In this document: in pieces, positions 16,182-25,408 of the stretch
Layout: each line of letters starts with the position of its first letter
Position numbering within the stretch: position 1 is the first letter of the stretch
DNA from: Glutamicibacter protophormiae
GTDB lineage: Bacteria; Actinomycetota; Actinomycetes; Actinomycetales; Micrococcaceae
DNA length: 64,000 bases
Direction of reading: 5' to 3'
NCBI RefSeq assembly: GCF_014647495.1
Contig: NZ_BMPH01000008.1
Coordinates: forward strand, 62,001-126,000
Made by a program: the position numbers and the translations under genes
Notes under the pieces: model-generated
Database searches by the model: none
What the model was told of the DNA's origin: nothing
Seen by the model: the letters and a program-made list of their open reading frames with translations, nothing else

Positions 16182-16787
16182 CTAGCCTGCGCTGGGCTCT
16201 GGCAGCTGCAGCCAGGAGTACCAGCCGCGGTGCAGCACCAGCCACGCCATCAGGCCGTAGCCGGCCTGGCCCGGCACGCCGCCGGAGGCGTTCAGGTCGG
16301 CGCGCCACTGCGCGTGGCTGCGCAGGGGAGCGAAGGTGTCCACGTAGTGGTGGTTGCGGCGCATGGCCACGTCCGCGTACACGCGGTTCAGCTCGGCCAC
16401 GCGTTCGTTGCGCGCGTCGTCCAGCCCGGGGGCCGGGCCGACCAGCAGCGCCTTGATGTTCATCTGGGAGGCGGAATCGAGGATGTTGGCCAGGTTCAGG
16501 CGGCTGCGCGCGGTGCTGACGCCCAGGTCGACGTCGCGGTCCGACAGCGCGATCACCAGGCGGTTCTCGAACTGGTCGCTGAAACGGCGCGACGCCTCGC
16601 CCAGCCAGCGTTCGGCCAGCGCCTCGGAACCCTCGGCGGGAGCGGCGAGCACAAACGACTGCAGGCGCAGGGCCGGGTCCTGGGTGCGGGCCATGACGCG
16701 GCCGAACCAGCCCAGGCCGCGCGGGTCGCCGTGGCCTGCCAGAAGTTCGTCCCCGATTGCGGTAATCCGGATGGTGCGTAACTCCAA
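16182..16787 (-). CDS. SGNH/GDSL-like protein lacking catalytic residues
   Basis: 201 residues from a TTG at 16787, with AAAGG upstream. The fold of GDSL-type hydrolases is suggested by ITAIGDELLAGHGD at the N-terminus and a C-terminal block GGVPGQAGYGLMAWLVL. Block I has Glu where the nucleophilic Ser belongs (GDE for GDS), the G-x-N-D block reads ALSDRDVDLG, and the terminal D-x-x-H-P is missing. It may be a non-catalytic relative. There is no signal peptide. It is transcribed towards bL37 and follows kgd's terminator. Confidence 0.65.
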   Translation of the reverse strand: MELRTIRITAIGDELLAGHGDPRGLGWFGRVMARTQDPALRLQSFVLAAPAEGSEALAERWLGEASRRFSDQFENRLVIALSDRDVDLGVSTARSRLNLANILDSASQMNIKALLVGPAPGLDDARNERVAELNRVYADVAMRRNHHYVDTFAPLRSHAQWRADLNASGGVPGQAGYGLMAWLVLHRGWYSWLQLPEPSAG

Positions 16788-16881
16788 CTTGGCGGCCTTT
16801 CGTTGGGTAAGGGTGGATCGTTGTCAACATTATCAGTGTTGCACTGCGTGCTCTGGGATGTCGTACCCCATTAAACACCTA

Positions 16882-16927
16882 GACCGGCGAACCCGGCTCC
16901 TGGAAAGGGAGCGCTGGTTCGCCGGTC
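16882..16927. terminator. Terminator after kgd
   Basis: GACCGGCGAACC (16882-16893) pairs with GGTTCGCCGGTC (16916-16927), enclosing CGGCTCC/GGGAGCG. On the minus strand it is followed by TAGGTGTTTAATG. It closes the kgd transcript. Confidence 0.75.
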
Positions 16928-16955
16928 GGGGATGCGCCGACGGCGCGGGTGGGCG

Positions 16956-19900
16956 CTAGCGGGCGAAGGCCTGCTGCATCAGCACCGCGTTCTCAGCCTC
17001 GTGGCGCTTGGCGGTGCCGGCCGAGGTGGCGGCCGATGCCGGACGCGAGACCAGGTTGATCTTCTGGTCCAGGTTCGGTGCCACGTACAGGCCGAAGAAC
17101 GGCCATGGGCCCTGGTTCGCAGGCTCGTCCTGCACCCAGCTCGCGGTCGCGTTCGGGTACTCGGCCAGCTCGGCGGCGATCTGCTCGACCGGTGCCGGGT
17201 AGAGCTGCTCGACGCGGACGATCGCGGTCTTCGAGTCCCCGGCCTTGGTGCGTGCGGCCAGCAGGTCGTAGTACACGCGGCCCGAGCAGAGCAGCACCTT
17301 GTCCACGGCGTTCGCATCGGTGATCGAGGCGTCGCCGATCACTTCGCGGAAGCCGCCGCTGGTGAAGTCCTCCACGGCGCTGGCTGCGGCCTTCAGGCGC
17401 AGCAGCTGCTTCGGGGTGAACACGATCAGCGGCTTGCGCGGACGGGCGTAGGCCTGGCGGCGCAGCAGGTGGAAGTGGTTGGCGCCGGTGGACGGCTGGG
17501 CCACGACCATGTTGTTCTCCGCGCACAGCTGCAGGAAGCGCTCGATACGGGCCGAGGAGTGGTCCGGGCCCTGTCCCTCGTAGCCGTGCGGCAGCAGCAT
17601 GACCAGCGAGGAGGACTGCGACCACTTCTGCTCGGCCGAGGAGATGAACTCGTCGATCACGGTCTGGGCGCCGTTGACGAAGTCGCCGAACTGCGCCTCC
17701 CACATGACCAGCGCGTCCGGGCGCTCCACGGAGTAGCCGTACTCGAAGCCCAGGGCCGCGTACTCGGAGAGCAGCGAGTCGTAGATCCACATCTGCGCCT
17801 GGTCCTCGGACAGGTTCTTCAGCGGGTACCACTCGTTGTCGTTCTCGCGGTCGTGGAAGACCGCGTGGCGCTGCACGAAGGTGCCGCGGCGCGAGTCCTG
17901 GCCCGCCAGGCGGACCGGCACGCCTTCCATGGACAGCGAGCCCAGGGCCGCCAGCTCGGCGAAGCCCCAGTCGATGCCGCCTTCGCGGGCCATCTTGGTG
18001 CGGCGCTCAAGCAGCGACTTCAGCTTGGTGTGCATCACGAAGCCCTCGGGGATCGCCGAGTGGGCGTCGCCGATGTGGGCCAGGGTCTGCGCGGAGATCG
18101 CCGACGGGCGGGCGCCGTCCATGGTGCCCTCGTCTGCGGCCTGGGCGAATGGCTTCTCCAGGTCGTTGATGGTCGAGCCCGGGGTGATGATCGGGATCGG
18201 CGAGGTCTGGGCGGCGTGGGTCTCGGCGAAGATGCGCTCCAGCGAGCCCTTGTACTCGGCCAGTGCGTTGTCGGCCTCTTCCTGCGTGATGTCGCCGCGG
18301 CCGACCAGGGCCTCGGTGTACAGCTTGCGGGTCGAGCGCTTGGCCTCGATCAGGTTGTACATGATCGGCTGGGTCATCGACGGGTCGTCGCCCTCGTTGT
18401 GGCCGCGGCGGCGGTAGCACATGAGGTCGATCACGACGTCCTTGCCGAACTTCTGGCGGTACTCGAAGGCCAGCTGGCCCACGTGCACCACTGCCTCCGG
18501 GTCGTCCCCGTTGACGTGGAAGATCGGGGCCTGCACGGTGCGGGCCACGTCGGAGGCGTAGACGGACGAACGCGAGGAGGTCGGCGCGGTGGTGAAGCCA
18601 ATCTGGTTGTTCACGATCACGTGCACGGTGCCGCCGGTCTTGTAGCCCGGCAGCTGGCTCATTGCCAGCACCTCGGAAACCACACCCTGGCCGGCGAACG
18701 CGGCGTCGCCGTGCACCAGGATCGGCAGTACTGCGTTGCCCGAACCCAGGCGGTCCAGCTTGGCGCGGGTGATGCCCTCGAGCACCGGGTCCACTGCTTC
18801 CAGGTGCGACGGGTTGGCCGCCAGGTACACCTTGGTCTCGTTGCCGGCGTCCGAGGTGTAGGAGCCCTCGGTGCCCAGGTGGTACTTCACGTCGCCGGAG
18901 CCCTGGACGGAGCCCGGGGTGGCGGTGCCTTCGAATTCGCGGAAGACCTGTGCATAGGTCTTGCCGGCGATGTTGGTCAGCACGTTCAGGCGGCCGCGGT
19001 GGGCCATGCCGATCGCGACTTCGTCCAACTGGTCGTCGGCCGCGTCGGAGATGATGGCGTCCAGCAGCGGAATCAGCGATTCGCCGCCTTCCAGCGAGAA
19101 GCGCTTCTGGCCGACGAACTTGGTCTGCAGGAAGGTCTCGAAGGCCTCTGCGGAGTTCAGCTTGCTCAGGATGCGCAGCTGCTCTTCGCGGGTCGGCTTC
19201 GCGTAGCCGCGCTCCAGCTTGGCCTGGAACCACTCGCGCTCGACCGGGTTCTGCAGGTGCATGTACTCGGTGCCGATGGTGCGGCAGTAGGCGTCGCGCA
19301 GGATGCCCAGGATGTCGCGCAGCGGGGCGCGGTCCTGGCCGCCCAGGCCGCCGGAGATCCATTCGCGGTCCAGATCCCACAGGGTCAGGCCGTAGGACTT
19401 GATGTCCAGGTCCGGGTGCTTGCGCTGGACGTATTCCAGCGGGTTGGTGTCGGCCATCAGGTGGCCGCGCACGCGGTAGGAGTTGATCAGGTGCTGGATG
19501 CGGGCGACCTTGTTGACCTGCAGGTCGATGTCGACCTGGTTGTCCACGGCCCAGCGCACCGGCTCGTACGGGATGCGCAGCTGCTCGAAGATCTCGTCGT
19601 AGAAGCCCTGCTCGCCGAGCAGCAGGCTTTCCACCAGCTTCAGGAACTCGCCCGAACCGGCACCCTGGATGACGCGGTGGTCGTAGGTGGAGGTCAGGGT
19701 GATGTGCTTGCCGATGCCCATGCGGGCCACGGTGGTCTCGGCCGAGCCGCGGAACTCCGCCGGGTATTCCAGGGCGCCGACGCCGATGATGGCGGCCTGG
19801 CCCTTGGACAGGCGCGGCACCGAGTGCACGGTGCCGATGCCGCCGGGGTTGGTCAGCGAAACGGTGGTGCCGGCGTAGTCGTCCGCGGTCAGCTTGTTGG

Positions 19901-20687
19901 CGCGGGCGCGCTTGATCAGGTCTTCGTAGGTGGTCCAGAACTCGTTGAAGCTCAGGGTCTCCGCGGCCTTGATGTTCGGCACGGCCAGCATGCGGGTGCC
20001 GTCCGGCTTGGGCATGTCGATGGCGATGCCGAAGTTCACGTGCGCCGGCTGGATGGCGGTCGGCTTCTTGTCGATCACGTCGTAGGTGACGTTCATCGAT
20101 GGGATCTGCTTCAGCGCACGGATCACGGCGAAGCCGATCAGGTGGGTGAAGGAGATCTTGCCGCCGCGGGCGCGCTTGAGGTGGTTGTTGATGACGATGC
20201 GGTTGTCGATCATCACCTTGGCCGGAACGGCGCGCACGGTGGTGGCGGTCGGCACGGTCAGGCTGGCGTCCATGTTGGTCGCGATGGCCTTCATCGGGCC
20301 GCGCAACGCGGTGCGCTTCTCCTCGCCGAACAGTTCGGTCGACGGGGTCGGCTTCGGTGCCTGGGCTGGAATGGGAGCAGTCTTCGGCGACGGCTCGGCC
20401 TTCTTGACAGGTGCTGCGGCTGCGGGTGCCGGCTCCGAGGCGCGGGCATCTGCGGCCGCGCGCGGTGCGCCCTTAACGGCTGGAGCGGGTGGTGCGGCGG
20501 CTGCCGGCTTCGACGCCGGTGCGGCCGGCGCCGACTTCTCCGCAGCGAGGGACTCGAAAATCTCCCACCACTTCTTGTCTACCGAGTTCTTGTCAACGAG
20601 ATACTGTTCGAACAGCTCATCTACTAGCCATTCGTTTCCACCGAACTCTTCAGTAAGTCGGTGGTGTGCTTGCTCTGGCACGTGCAA
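16956..20687 (-). CDS. kgd: Multifunctional 2-oxoglutarate metabolism enzyme (E2-E1 fusion, Kgd/OdhA type)
   Basis: 1243 residues, TTG start at 20687 with AAGGAAGAG upstream. An N-terminal helical segment (NEWLVDELFEQYLVDKNSVD) and an Ala/Pro linker (about 45-105) precede an E2 acyltransferase domain (about 110-350, ending STYDHRVIQGAGSGEF) and the thiamine-diphosphate E1 part (GMAHRGRLNVLTNIAGK, VHGDAAFAGQGVV, CYRRRGHNEGDDPSM). The E2 active site reads H-R-x-x-Q-G, as in Mycobacterium Kgd. It has no lipoyl domain, so it would work with the lipoylated E2 of pyruvate dehydrogenase in the TCA cycle. Regulation by an FHA protein (GarA/OdhI) is known for the family. Confidence 0.95.
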   Translation of the reverse strand: MHVPEQAHHRLTEEFGGNEWLVDELFEQYLVDKNSVDKKWWEIFESLAAEKSAPAAPASKPAAAAPPAPAVKGAPRAAADARASEPAPAAAAPVKKAEPSPKTAPIPAQAPKPTPSTELFGEEKRTALRGPMKAIATNMDASLTVPTATTVRAVPAKVMIDNRIVINNHLKRARGGKISFTHLIGFAVIRALKQIPSMNVTYDVIDKKPTAIQPAHVNFGIAIDMPKPDGTRMLAVPNIKAAETLSFNEFWTTYEDLIKRARANKLTADDYAGTTVSLTNPGGIGTVHSVPRLSKGQAAIIGVGALEYPAEFRGSAETTVARMGIGKHITLTSTYDHRVIQGAGSGEFLKLVESLLLGEQGFYDEIFEQLRIPYEPVRWAVDNQVDIDLQVNKVARIQHLINSYRVRGHLMADTNPLEYVQRKHPDLDIKSYGLTLWDLDREWISGGLGGQDRAPLRDILGILRDAYCRTIGTEYMHLQNPVEREWFQAKLERGYAKPTREEQLRILSKLNSAEAFETFLQTKFVGQKRFSLEGGESLIPLLDAIISDAADDQLDEVAIGMAHRGRLNVLTNIAGKTYAQVFREFEGTATPGSVQGSGDVKYHLGTEGSYTSDAGNETKVYLAANPSHLEAVDPVLEGITRAKLDRLGSGNAVLPILVHGDAAFAGQGVVSEVLAMSQLPGYKTGGTVHVIVNNQIGFTTAPTSSRSSVYASDVARTVQAPIFHVNGDDPEAVVHVGQLAFEYRQKFGKDVVIDLMCYRRRGHNEGDDPSMTQPIMYNLIEAKRSTRKLYTEALVGRGDITQEEADNALAEYKGSLERIFAETHAAQTSPIPIITPGSTINDLEKPFAQAADEGTMDGARPSAISAQTLAHIGDAHSAIPEGFVMHTKLKSLLERRTKMAREGGIDWGFAELAALGSLSMEGVPVRLAGQDSRRGTFVQRHAVFHDRENDNEWYPLKNLSEDQAQMWIYDSLLSEYAALGFEYGYSVERPDALVMWEAQFGDFVNGAQTVIDEFISSAEQKWSQSSSLVMLLPHGYEGQGPDHSSARIERFLQLCAENNMVVAQPSTGANHFHLLRRQAYARPRKPLIVFTPKQLLRLKAAASAVEDFTSGGFREVIGDASITDANAVDKVLLCSGRVYYDLLAARTKAGDSKTAIVRVEQLYPAPVEQIAAELAEYPNATASWVQDEPANQGPWPFFGLYVAPNLDQKINLVSRPASAATSAGTAKRHEAENAVLMQQAFAR

Positions 20688-21111
20688 CGCCTCTTCCTTG
20701 ATTTCTACGTTGTTCTAGCTTGAGCCGGTGGTCTGACGAGGACGTGATAGTGACCGCCGAACTCACTTTGATTTCTAGACCTGCCGACCAGTCTAGTAAC
20801 TTTTCTACGCACTTGGCCACGGCACGTATCAAAACTCACGAAAGTGGTGCGAATGACAACCCGTTCATCGGCTCCGGGATACCGCTGGTCGCCTGAAGCG
20901 CGGAGTAATGCAGATTCCCCCGCCATTAGTTAGACTGAGTCGCACTATGGAATCACACTCTCCTAGCCGGCCCGACGCCCGTAGGCGCAGCGCCGGCCAC
21001 GTCAGTCCATCTCCGACAAGTTCCGGCTCCGCATTGGAGCCTTCTAGTTGCCCCCTCACGGGCTTCGGGGAAATACCACCTCAATCATTGCGCGGGTGGA
21101 GATAACCACCC
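20688..21111. other. Non-coding gap between divergent kgd and CNNM genes
   Basis: 424 bases holding the promoters of two divergent genes. TAGACT at 20931-20936 is a plausible rightward -10. CTAGAC/GTCTAG (20776-20797) is a short inverted repeat in the kgd leader. Short open frames here have no ribosome sites and no recognisable product. Confidence 0.5.
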
Positions 21112-22431
21112 ATGGAATGGCTTTACATACTTTTCGGCCTGCTGCTGATCCTCGGGACCGGCTTTTTCGTCGCCGTGGAATTCGCGCTGGTCGCACTCGA
21201 CAAGAGCACCGTGCAGCAGGCCGTCGAAGCCGGCGAACGCGGCGCCAAGCCGCTGATGCAGTGCCTGACTTCCCTGTCCACGCAGCTGTCCAGCTGCCAG
21301 CTGGGCATCACCCTGACCACGCTGCTCACCGGCTACGTGCTCGAACCGTCATTGAGCAAGCTGCTGGCACCGCTGCTGGAAACCGTCGGCATCGCCGGCG
21401 CCAGCGCCACCACGATCTCGGTGGTAGTTTCCATGTTGATCGCCACGCTGCTGTCGATGCTCATCGGTGAACTGGTCCCCAAGAACCTGGCGATCGCCCA
21501 GGCCATGGCCGTGGGCAAGGTGCTGGCCCGTCCGCACCTGGTGTTCACCGCGGTCTTCAAGCCGGCCATCGTCGTGCTCAACGGTTTCTCCAACGCGGTG
21601 CTGCACCGCTTCTTCGGCATGGAGGCCAAGGAGGAGATCTCCGCGGCCCGTTCGTCGCAGGAACTGGCCTCGCTGGTGCGCCGTTCGGCGCAGCTTGGCA
21701 CCCTGGATGTGCAGACCGCCCGCTTCGTGCAGTCCACCATCGAATTCTCCGAGCGCACCGCCGCGGATGTGATGACCCCGCGCACCTCGATGTCCACCAT
21801 CGACTCCGAGGCGCCGCTGTCGGAGCTGATCGCGGTCAGCGCCGACACCGGCTTCTCCCGCTTCCCGGTCACCGAGGGCTCCAGCGACGAGATCCAGGGC
21901 GTCTGCCACATCAAGGCCGTCGTCTCGGTGCCGCGCGAACGCCGCGCCGCCCTGCAGGTGGGCGAATTCGCCCACGACGCGCTCTACGTCCCGGAAACCA
22001 TCCACCTCGACGTGCTGCTGGAGCAGCTGCGCGAGGCCGAGTACCAGCTGGCCATCGTGATGGACGAATACGGCGGAACCGCCGGGCTGGTCACCCTGGA
22101 GGACCTGGTCGAGGAGATCGTCGGGCAGGTGTCCGACGAGCACGACGAGGACGAAGAGGAAGCTGTCACCCAGCCCGACGGCAAGTGGCTCTTCCCGGGC
22201 ATGTACCGCCCGGACGAGGTCAACGAGCACGTGGGCAGCGAGGTCATCCCCGATGACGCCTCCTACGAAACCGTCGGCGGCTACATGCTCGCCGAGCTGG
22301 GCCGCATGGCCGAGCTGAACGACCAGGTCTCCACCGCGGCCGGCGTCTTCACGGTCACCGAGCTGGACGGGCGGCGCATTGCGCAGATCCGCTTCGAACC
22401 GGCGCCGCGGCAACAGGAGGAGGGCGAATGA
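21112..22431 (+). CDS. CNNM/HlyC-CorC family membrane protein (hemolysin family)
   Basis: 439 residues, ATG at 21112 with GTGGAG upstream. An N-terminal DUF21 (CNNM) domain with four hydrophobic stretches (MEWLYILFGLLLILGTGFFV; TTISVVVSMLIATLLSML) covers about 1-190. Two CBS domains follow (RTAADVMTPRTSMSTID; VPETIHLDVLLEQLREA), then a CorC_HlyC transport-associated domain (about 345-435; YETVGGYMLAELGRM). Members bind Mg-ATP and are linked to Mg2+ or Co2+ efflux; 'hemolysin' is a historical name. It overlaps the second copy by four bases. Confidence 0.9.
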   Translation: MEWLYILFGLLLILGTGFFVAVEFALVALDKSTVQQAVEAGERGAKPLMQCLTSLSTQLSSCQLGITLTTLLTGYVLEPSLSKLLAPLLETVGIAGASATTISVVVSMLIATLLSMLIGELVPKNLAIAQAMAVGKVLARPHLVFTAVFKPAIVVLNGFSNAVLHRFFGMEAKEEISAARSSQELASLVRRSAQLGTLDVQTARFVQSTIEFSERTAADVMTPRTSMSTIDSEAPLSELIAVSADTGFSRFPVTEGSSDEIQGVCHIKAVVSVPRERRAALQVGEFAHDALYVPETIHLDVLLEQLREAEYQLAIVMDEYGGTAGLVTLEDLVEEIVGQVSDEHDEDEEEAVTQPDGKWLFPGMYRPDEVNEHVGSEVIPDDASYETVGGYMLAELGRMAELNDQVSTAAGVFTVTELDGRRIAQIRFEPAPRQQEEGE

Positions 22432-23498
22432 GCGACGTCATGGGACTTCTCTGGCTGGTCATCCTGCTGGCATTCAACGCGTTCTTCGTCGCCGGCGAAT
22501 TCGCGGTCATGTCCGCCCGCCGATCGCAGATCGAGCCGCTGGCCGAGGCCGGCAACAAGCGGGCCAAGGTGGCACTGTACGCGATGGAGCACGTGTCGAT
22601 CATGCTGGCCGTGTGCCAGCTGGGCATCACGGTCTGCTCGCTGCTGATCCTGAACATCTCCGAACCGGCGATCCACCACCTGCTGGCCGAACCGCTGATG
22701 GCGCTGGGCCTGGCCGCCGCCGCGGCGGACACCGTCGCCTTCCTGATCGCGCTGATCGTGGTCACCTTCCTGCACGTGACCTTCGGCGAGATGGTGCCGA
22801 AGAACATCTCGGTCTCCGTGGCGGACAAGGCCGTGCTGCTGCTGGCCATGCCGCTGGTGGGCCTGTCCAAGGTGCTCAAGCCGATCACCGCGCTGCTCAA
22901 CGGCGCGGCCAACCTGGTGCTGCATGCCTTCGGCGTCGAGCCAAAGGACGAGGTGGCCAGCTCCTACACGGCCGCCGAGGTGCGCACCATCATCCGCGCC
23001 TCCTCCGAGGAGGGCGCGCTGGAGAAGGACGACGCGCTGCGCCTGACCAAGGCGCTGGAGTTCTCCAGCGTCACCGCGAAGACCTGCATGGTGCCGCTGG
23101 AGGACCTGTTCACCCTTGAATGGGGCACCGCCACCGCGCGCGAATTCGAGAAGAAGGTCGGCAAGACCGGCTTCTCGCGTCTGCTGATCACCCGCGAGCA
23201 GATCCCGGTGGGCTACTGGCACGTGAAGGACGTGATGCTCATCGACGATGCGCATTCCACCGCCCCGCTGCGCGACCTGGACCTGCACCCGCTGGGCAAG
23301 CTGAAGCAGGACACCGAGATCGAGGACGCGCTGGAGACAATGCGCCAGGAGGGCAACCACCTTTCCGCGGTGGTCGACGACGCGGGCGCCACCCTGGGCG
23401 TGGTGTTCCTGGAGGACATCATCGAGGTGCTGGTGGGCGAGATCAGCGACTCCACCCGGAAGCGCGTGGCCCCGCCGCGCAGCAACCCCCAGGGCTGA
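22428..23498 (+). CDS. CNNM/HlyC-CorC family membrane protein (second copy, no C-terminal domain)
   Basis: 356 residues; ATG at 22428 overlaps the upstream stop (ATGA). The DUF21 domain (FNAFFVAGEFAVMSARRSQI; GEMVPKNISVS) is followed by CBS repeats (TAKTCMVPLEDLFTLEWGTA; LKQDTEIEDALETMRQEG). It ends soon after the CBS pair and so lacks the CorC_HlyC domain of its neighbour. The two copies differ widely in sequence and probably form a heteromeric or paired transporter; that is inference. Confidence 0.88.
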   Translation: MSDVMGLLWLVILLAFNAFFVAGEFAVMSARRSQIEPLAEAGNKRAKVALYAMEHVSIMLAVCQLGITVCSLLILNISEPAIHHLLAEPLMALGLAAAAADTVAFLIALIVVTFLHVTFGEMVPKNISVSVADKAVLLLAMPLVGLSKVLKPITALLNGAANLVLHAFGVEPKDEVASSYTAAEVRTIIRASSEEGALEKDDALRLTKALEFSSVTAKTCMVPLEDLFTLEWGTATAREFEKKVGKTGFSRLLITREQIPVGYWHVKDVMLIDDAHSTAPLRDLDLHPLGKLKQDTEIEDALETMRQEGNHLSAVVDDAGATLGVVFLEDIIEVLVGEISDSTRKRVAPPRSNPQG

Positions 23499-23546
23499 TC
23501 CCGCCGGTTCGGCCAGGCGCCCATTAAGCCTTCGGCCGACCGCGTA

Positions 23547-23563
23547 TTGCGAATGACTCGCAA
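23547..23563. promoter_or_regulatory. Palindrome resembling a metal-regulator operator
   Basis: TTGCGA-ATGAC-TCGCAA, a 17-base inverted repeat with perfect 6-base arms, lies before the metal ABC genes. Its centre resembles Fur/Zur-family boxes (A-A-T-G-A-pyrimidine). A terminator-like hairpin lies between it and the ATPase gene, so the link to that operon is uncertain. Confidence 0.35.
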
Positions 23564-23574
23564 CTGGTAGGATT

Positions 23575-23611
23575 AACTGCGGTACCGTTCCAGCGGTGCC
23601 GCAGTTTTTCA
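23575..23611 (+). terminator. Intrinsic terminator after the CNNM pair
   Basis: AACTGCGGTACCG (23575-23587) pairs with CGGTGCCGCAGTT (23594-23606), followed by a run of T. It can end the CNNM transcript or attenuate read-through into the ABC transporter. Confidence 0.8.
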
Positions 23612-23690
23612 TTCCCGCCCGAATCAGCGCCCGAAGGGGCGCCCCGGGCGGGGGACTCCGCATGCAGCACCTGCTTAGAAAGCCGCCCCG

Positions 23691-24548
23691 ATGAGCCCTG
23701 CCCCGATCGTCACCTTCGAGAATGCGCGACTGGCCTATGGCCCCAGAGTCCTCTGGGAAGGCCTGGACCTGCAGGTGCAGCCGGGGGAGTTCCTGGCCGT
23801 GCTCGGGCCCAACGGCTCGGGCAAGACCAGCTTCATCAACACCATGCTGGGCACCACCGCGCTGGATGCCGGCAGGGTCTTCATCGACGGGGCCCCGGTG
23901 TGCCGGGGGTCGGACTCGGTGGGCCTGATCCCGCAGCAGCGGCCCTTCGGCGACAACGTGCCGCTGCGCGCCCGCGACCTGGTCGCGCTGGGCATCGACG
24001 GCACCAGGCCGGGCATCCGGCTGGCCCGCCGCGCGGTGCGCGCCAAGGTCGACGAGCTGCTGGAGCTGGTCGGCGCCGGCGGCTACGCCAACCGGGCGGT
24101 GTCGGACCTCTCCGGCGGCGAGCAGCAGCGGCTGCGCGCGGCCCAGGCGCTGGCCGGGGACCCCAAGGTGCTGCTGTGCGACGAGCCGCTGCTGTCCCTG
24201 GACCTGCACCACCAGCAGGCCATCAGCGAGGTCATCCACCACCAGGCCGTGCAGCGCGGCAGCGCGGTCATCTTCGTCACCCACGAGATCAACCCGATCC
24301 TGCCCTATGTCGACCGGGTGCTCTACCTCGCCGAAGGCCGCTTCCACCTGGGCAGCGTCGACGAGGTCATGCGCACCGAGGTGCTCAGCGAACTCTACGG
24401 CGCCCCGGTGCAGGTGCTGCGCGTGAACGGGCGCATCGTGGTGGTCAGCGGCGACGGCAACCGCGCCCTGCCGCCCGACGGCCACGACCACGCCGAGGAC
24501 GCCGGCCCCGCCTCCGGTGCGCAGGGCGCCAACGGAAAGCAGGCCTGA
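23691..24548 (+). CDS. Metal ABC transporter ATP-binding protein (ZnuC/MntB type)
   Basis: 285 residues, ATG at 23691. Walker A GPNGSGKTSF (about 40-49), signature LSGGEQQRLRAAQ, Walker B VLLCDEPLLSLDLHHQ and the switch His in FVTHE. The tail is His/Asp-containing (PPDGHDHAEDAG). The downstream gene is an ABC-3 permease of the zinc/manganese family, so this powers divalent metal import. No substrate-binding lipoprotein is present in the cluster; it must be elsewhere. A Fur-type repressor lies close by at 26619. Confidence 0.88.
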   Translation: MSPAPIVTFENARLAYGPRVLWEGLDLQVQPGEFLAVLGPNGSGKTSFINTMLGTTALDAGRVFIDGAPVCRGSDSVGLIPQQRPFGDNVPLRARDLVALGIDGTRPGIRLARRAVRAKVDELLELVGAGGYANRAVSDLSGGEQQRLRAAQALAGDPKVLLCDEPLLSLDLHHQQAISEVIHHQAVQRGSAVIFVTHEINPILPYVDRVLYLAEGRFHLGSVDEVMRTEVLSELYGAPVQVLRVNGRIVVVSGDGNRALPPDGHDHAEDAGPASGAQGANGKQA

Positions 24549-24550
24549 AC

Positions 24551-25408
24551 ATGGACTTCGCAGACTTCATCGAGAAGGCGTTCAACTTCGAGGACTACGC
24601 GCTGCTGCTGCCGTTGGTCGGCAACTCGCTGGTCGCCGGCGCCGCGCTGGGCATCGTCGGCGGGCTGATCGGCATCTTCATTATGATGCGCGACATGGCC
24701 TTCGCCGTGCACGGCATCGCGGAACTGTCCTTCGCGGGTGCCGCCTTCGCCCTGCTGATCGGCGTGGACGTGGTCACCGGCTCGGTCTTCGGATCGCTCA
24801 TCGCGGCGCTGATCCTCGGGGTGCTGGGCACCCGGGCGCGCGACCGCAACTCGATCACCGGGGTGCTGATGCCCTTCGGCCTGGGCCTGGGCATCTTGTT
24901 CCTCTCGCTCTACGAGGGGCGCAGCGCCAACAAGTTCGGCCTGCTCACCGGCCAGATCGTCGCGGTTGACGACGTGCAGCTGGGCGGCATGCTGATGCTC
25001 AGCGCGGTGGTGGTGCTGGCGCTGGCGCTGATCTGGCGGCCGCTGACCTTCGCCAGCGCCGACCCGGTCGTGGCCAATGCGCGCGGCGTGCGCACCGCGG
25101 GGCTGTCGATCATCTTCATGATGGTGCTGGCCCTTGCCGTCGCGGTGACCATCCAGGTGGTCGGCGCGCTGCTGGTGCTCGCGCTGCTGATCACCCCGGC
25201 CGCCGCGGCCATGCGCGTGAGCTCCAATCCGGTGCTCACCGTCATCCTCTCGGTGCTGTTCGCCGAGCTGGCAGTGGTCGGCGGAATCCTGCTGGCGCTG
25301 GCCGGCTCGCTGCCGATCAGCCCCTATGTCACCACCATCTCCTTCGTGATCTACCTGGTCTGCCGGGGGATCGAGGCGGTGCGCTCCCCGCGCCGCCACC
25401 AGGTCTAG
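24551..25408 (+). CDS. Metal ABC transporter permease (ABC-3 family)
   Basis: 285 residues, ATG two bases after the ATPase stop. About eight hydrophobic helices run through the whole protein (LVGNSLVAGAALGIVGGLIG; SGSVFGSLIAALILGVLG-like repeats; VVGALLVLALLITPAAAA). The segments MRDMAFAVHGIAELSFAG and LLITPAAAAMR are the family landmarks (helix 2 and the metal-path region). With the upstream ATPase it forms the core of a zinc or manganese importer. Confidence 0.88.
   Translation: MDFADFIEKAFNFEDYALLLPLVGNSLVAGAALGIVGGLIGIFIMMRDMAFAVHGIAELSFAGAAFALLIGVDVVTGSVFGSLIAALILGVLGTRARDRNSITGVLMPFGLGLGILFLSLYEGRSANKFGLLTGQIVAVDDVQLGGMLMLSAVVVLALALIWRPLTFASADPVVANARGVRTAGLSIIFMMVLALAVAVTIQVVGALLVLALLITPAAAAMRVSSNPVLTVILSVLFAELAVVGGILLALAGSLPISPYVTTISFVIYLVCRGIEAVRSPRRHQV

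Noticed and set aside
16932-20627. Open frame of 1231 codons on the plus strand
   Set aside because: Exact shadow of kgd; no ribosome site and no recognisable domain.
22281-24491. Open frame of 736 codons on the minus strand
   Set aside because: Antisense to the second CNNM gene and the metal ABC ATPase, both of which have clear family motifs.
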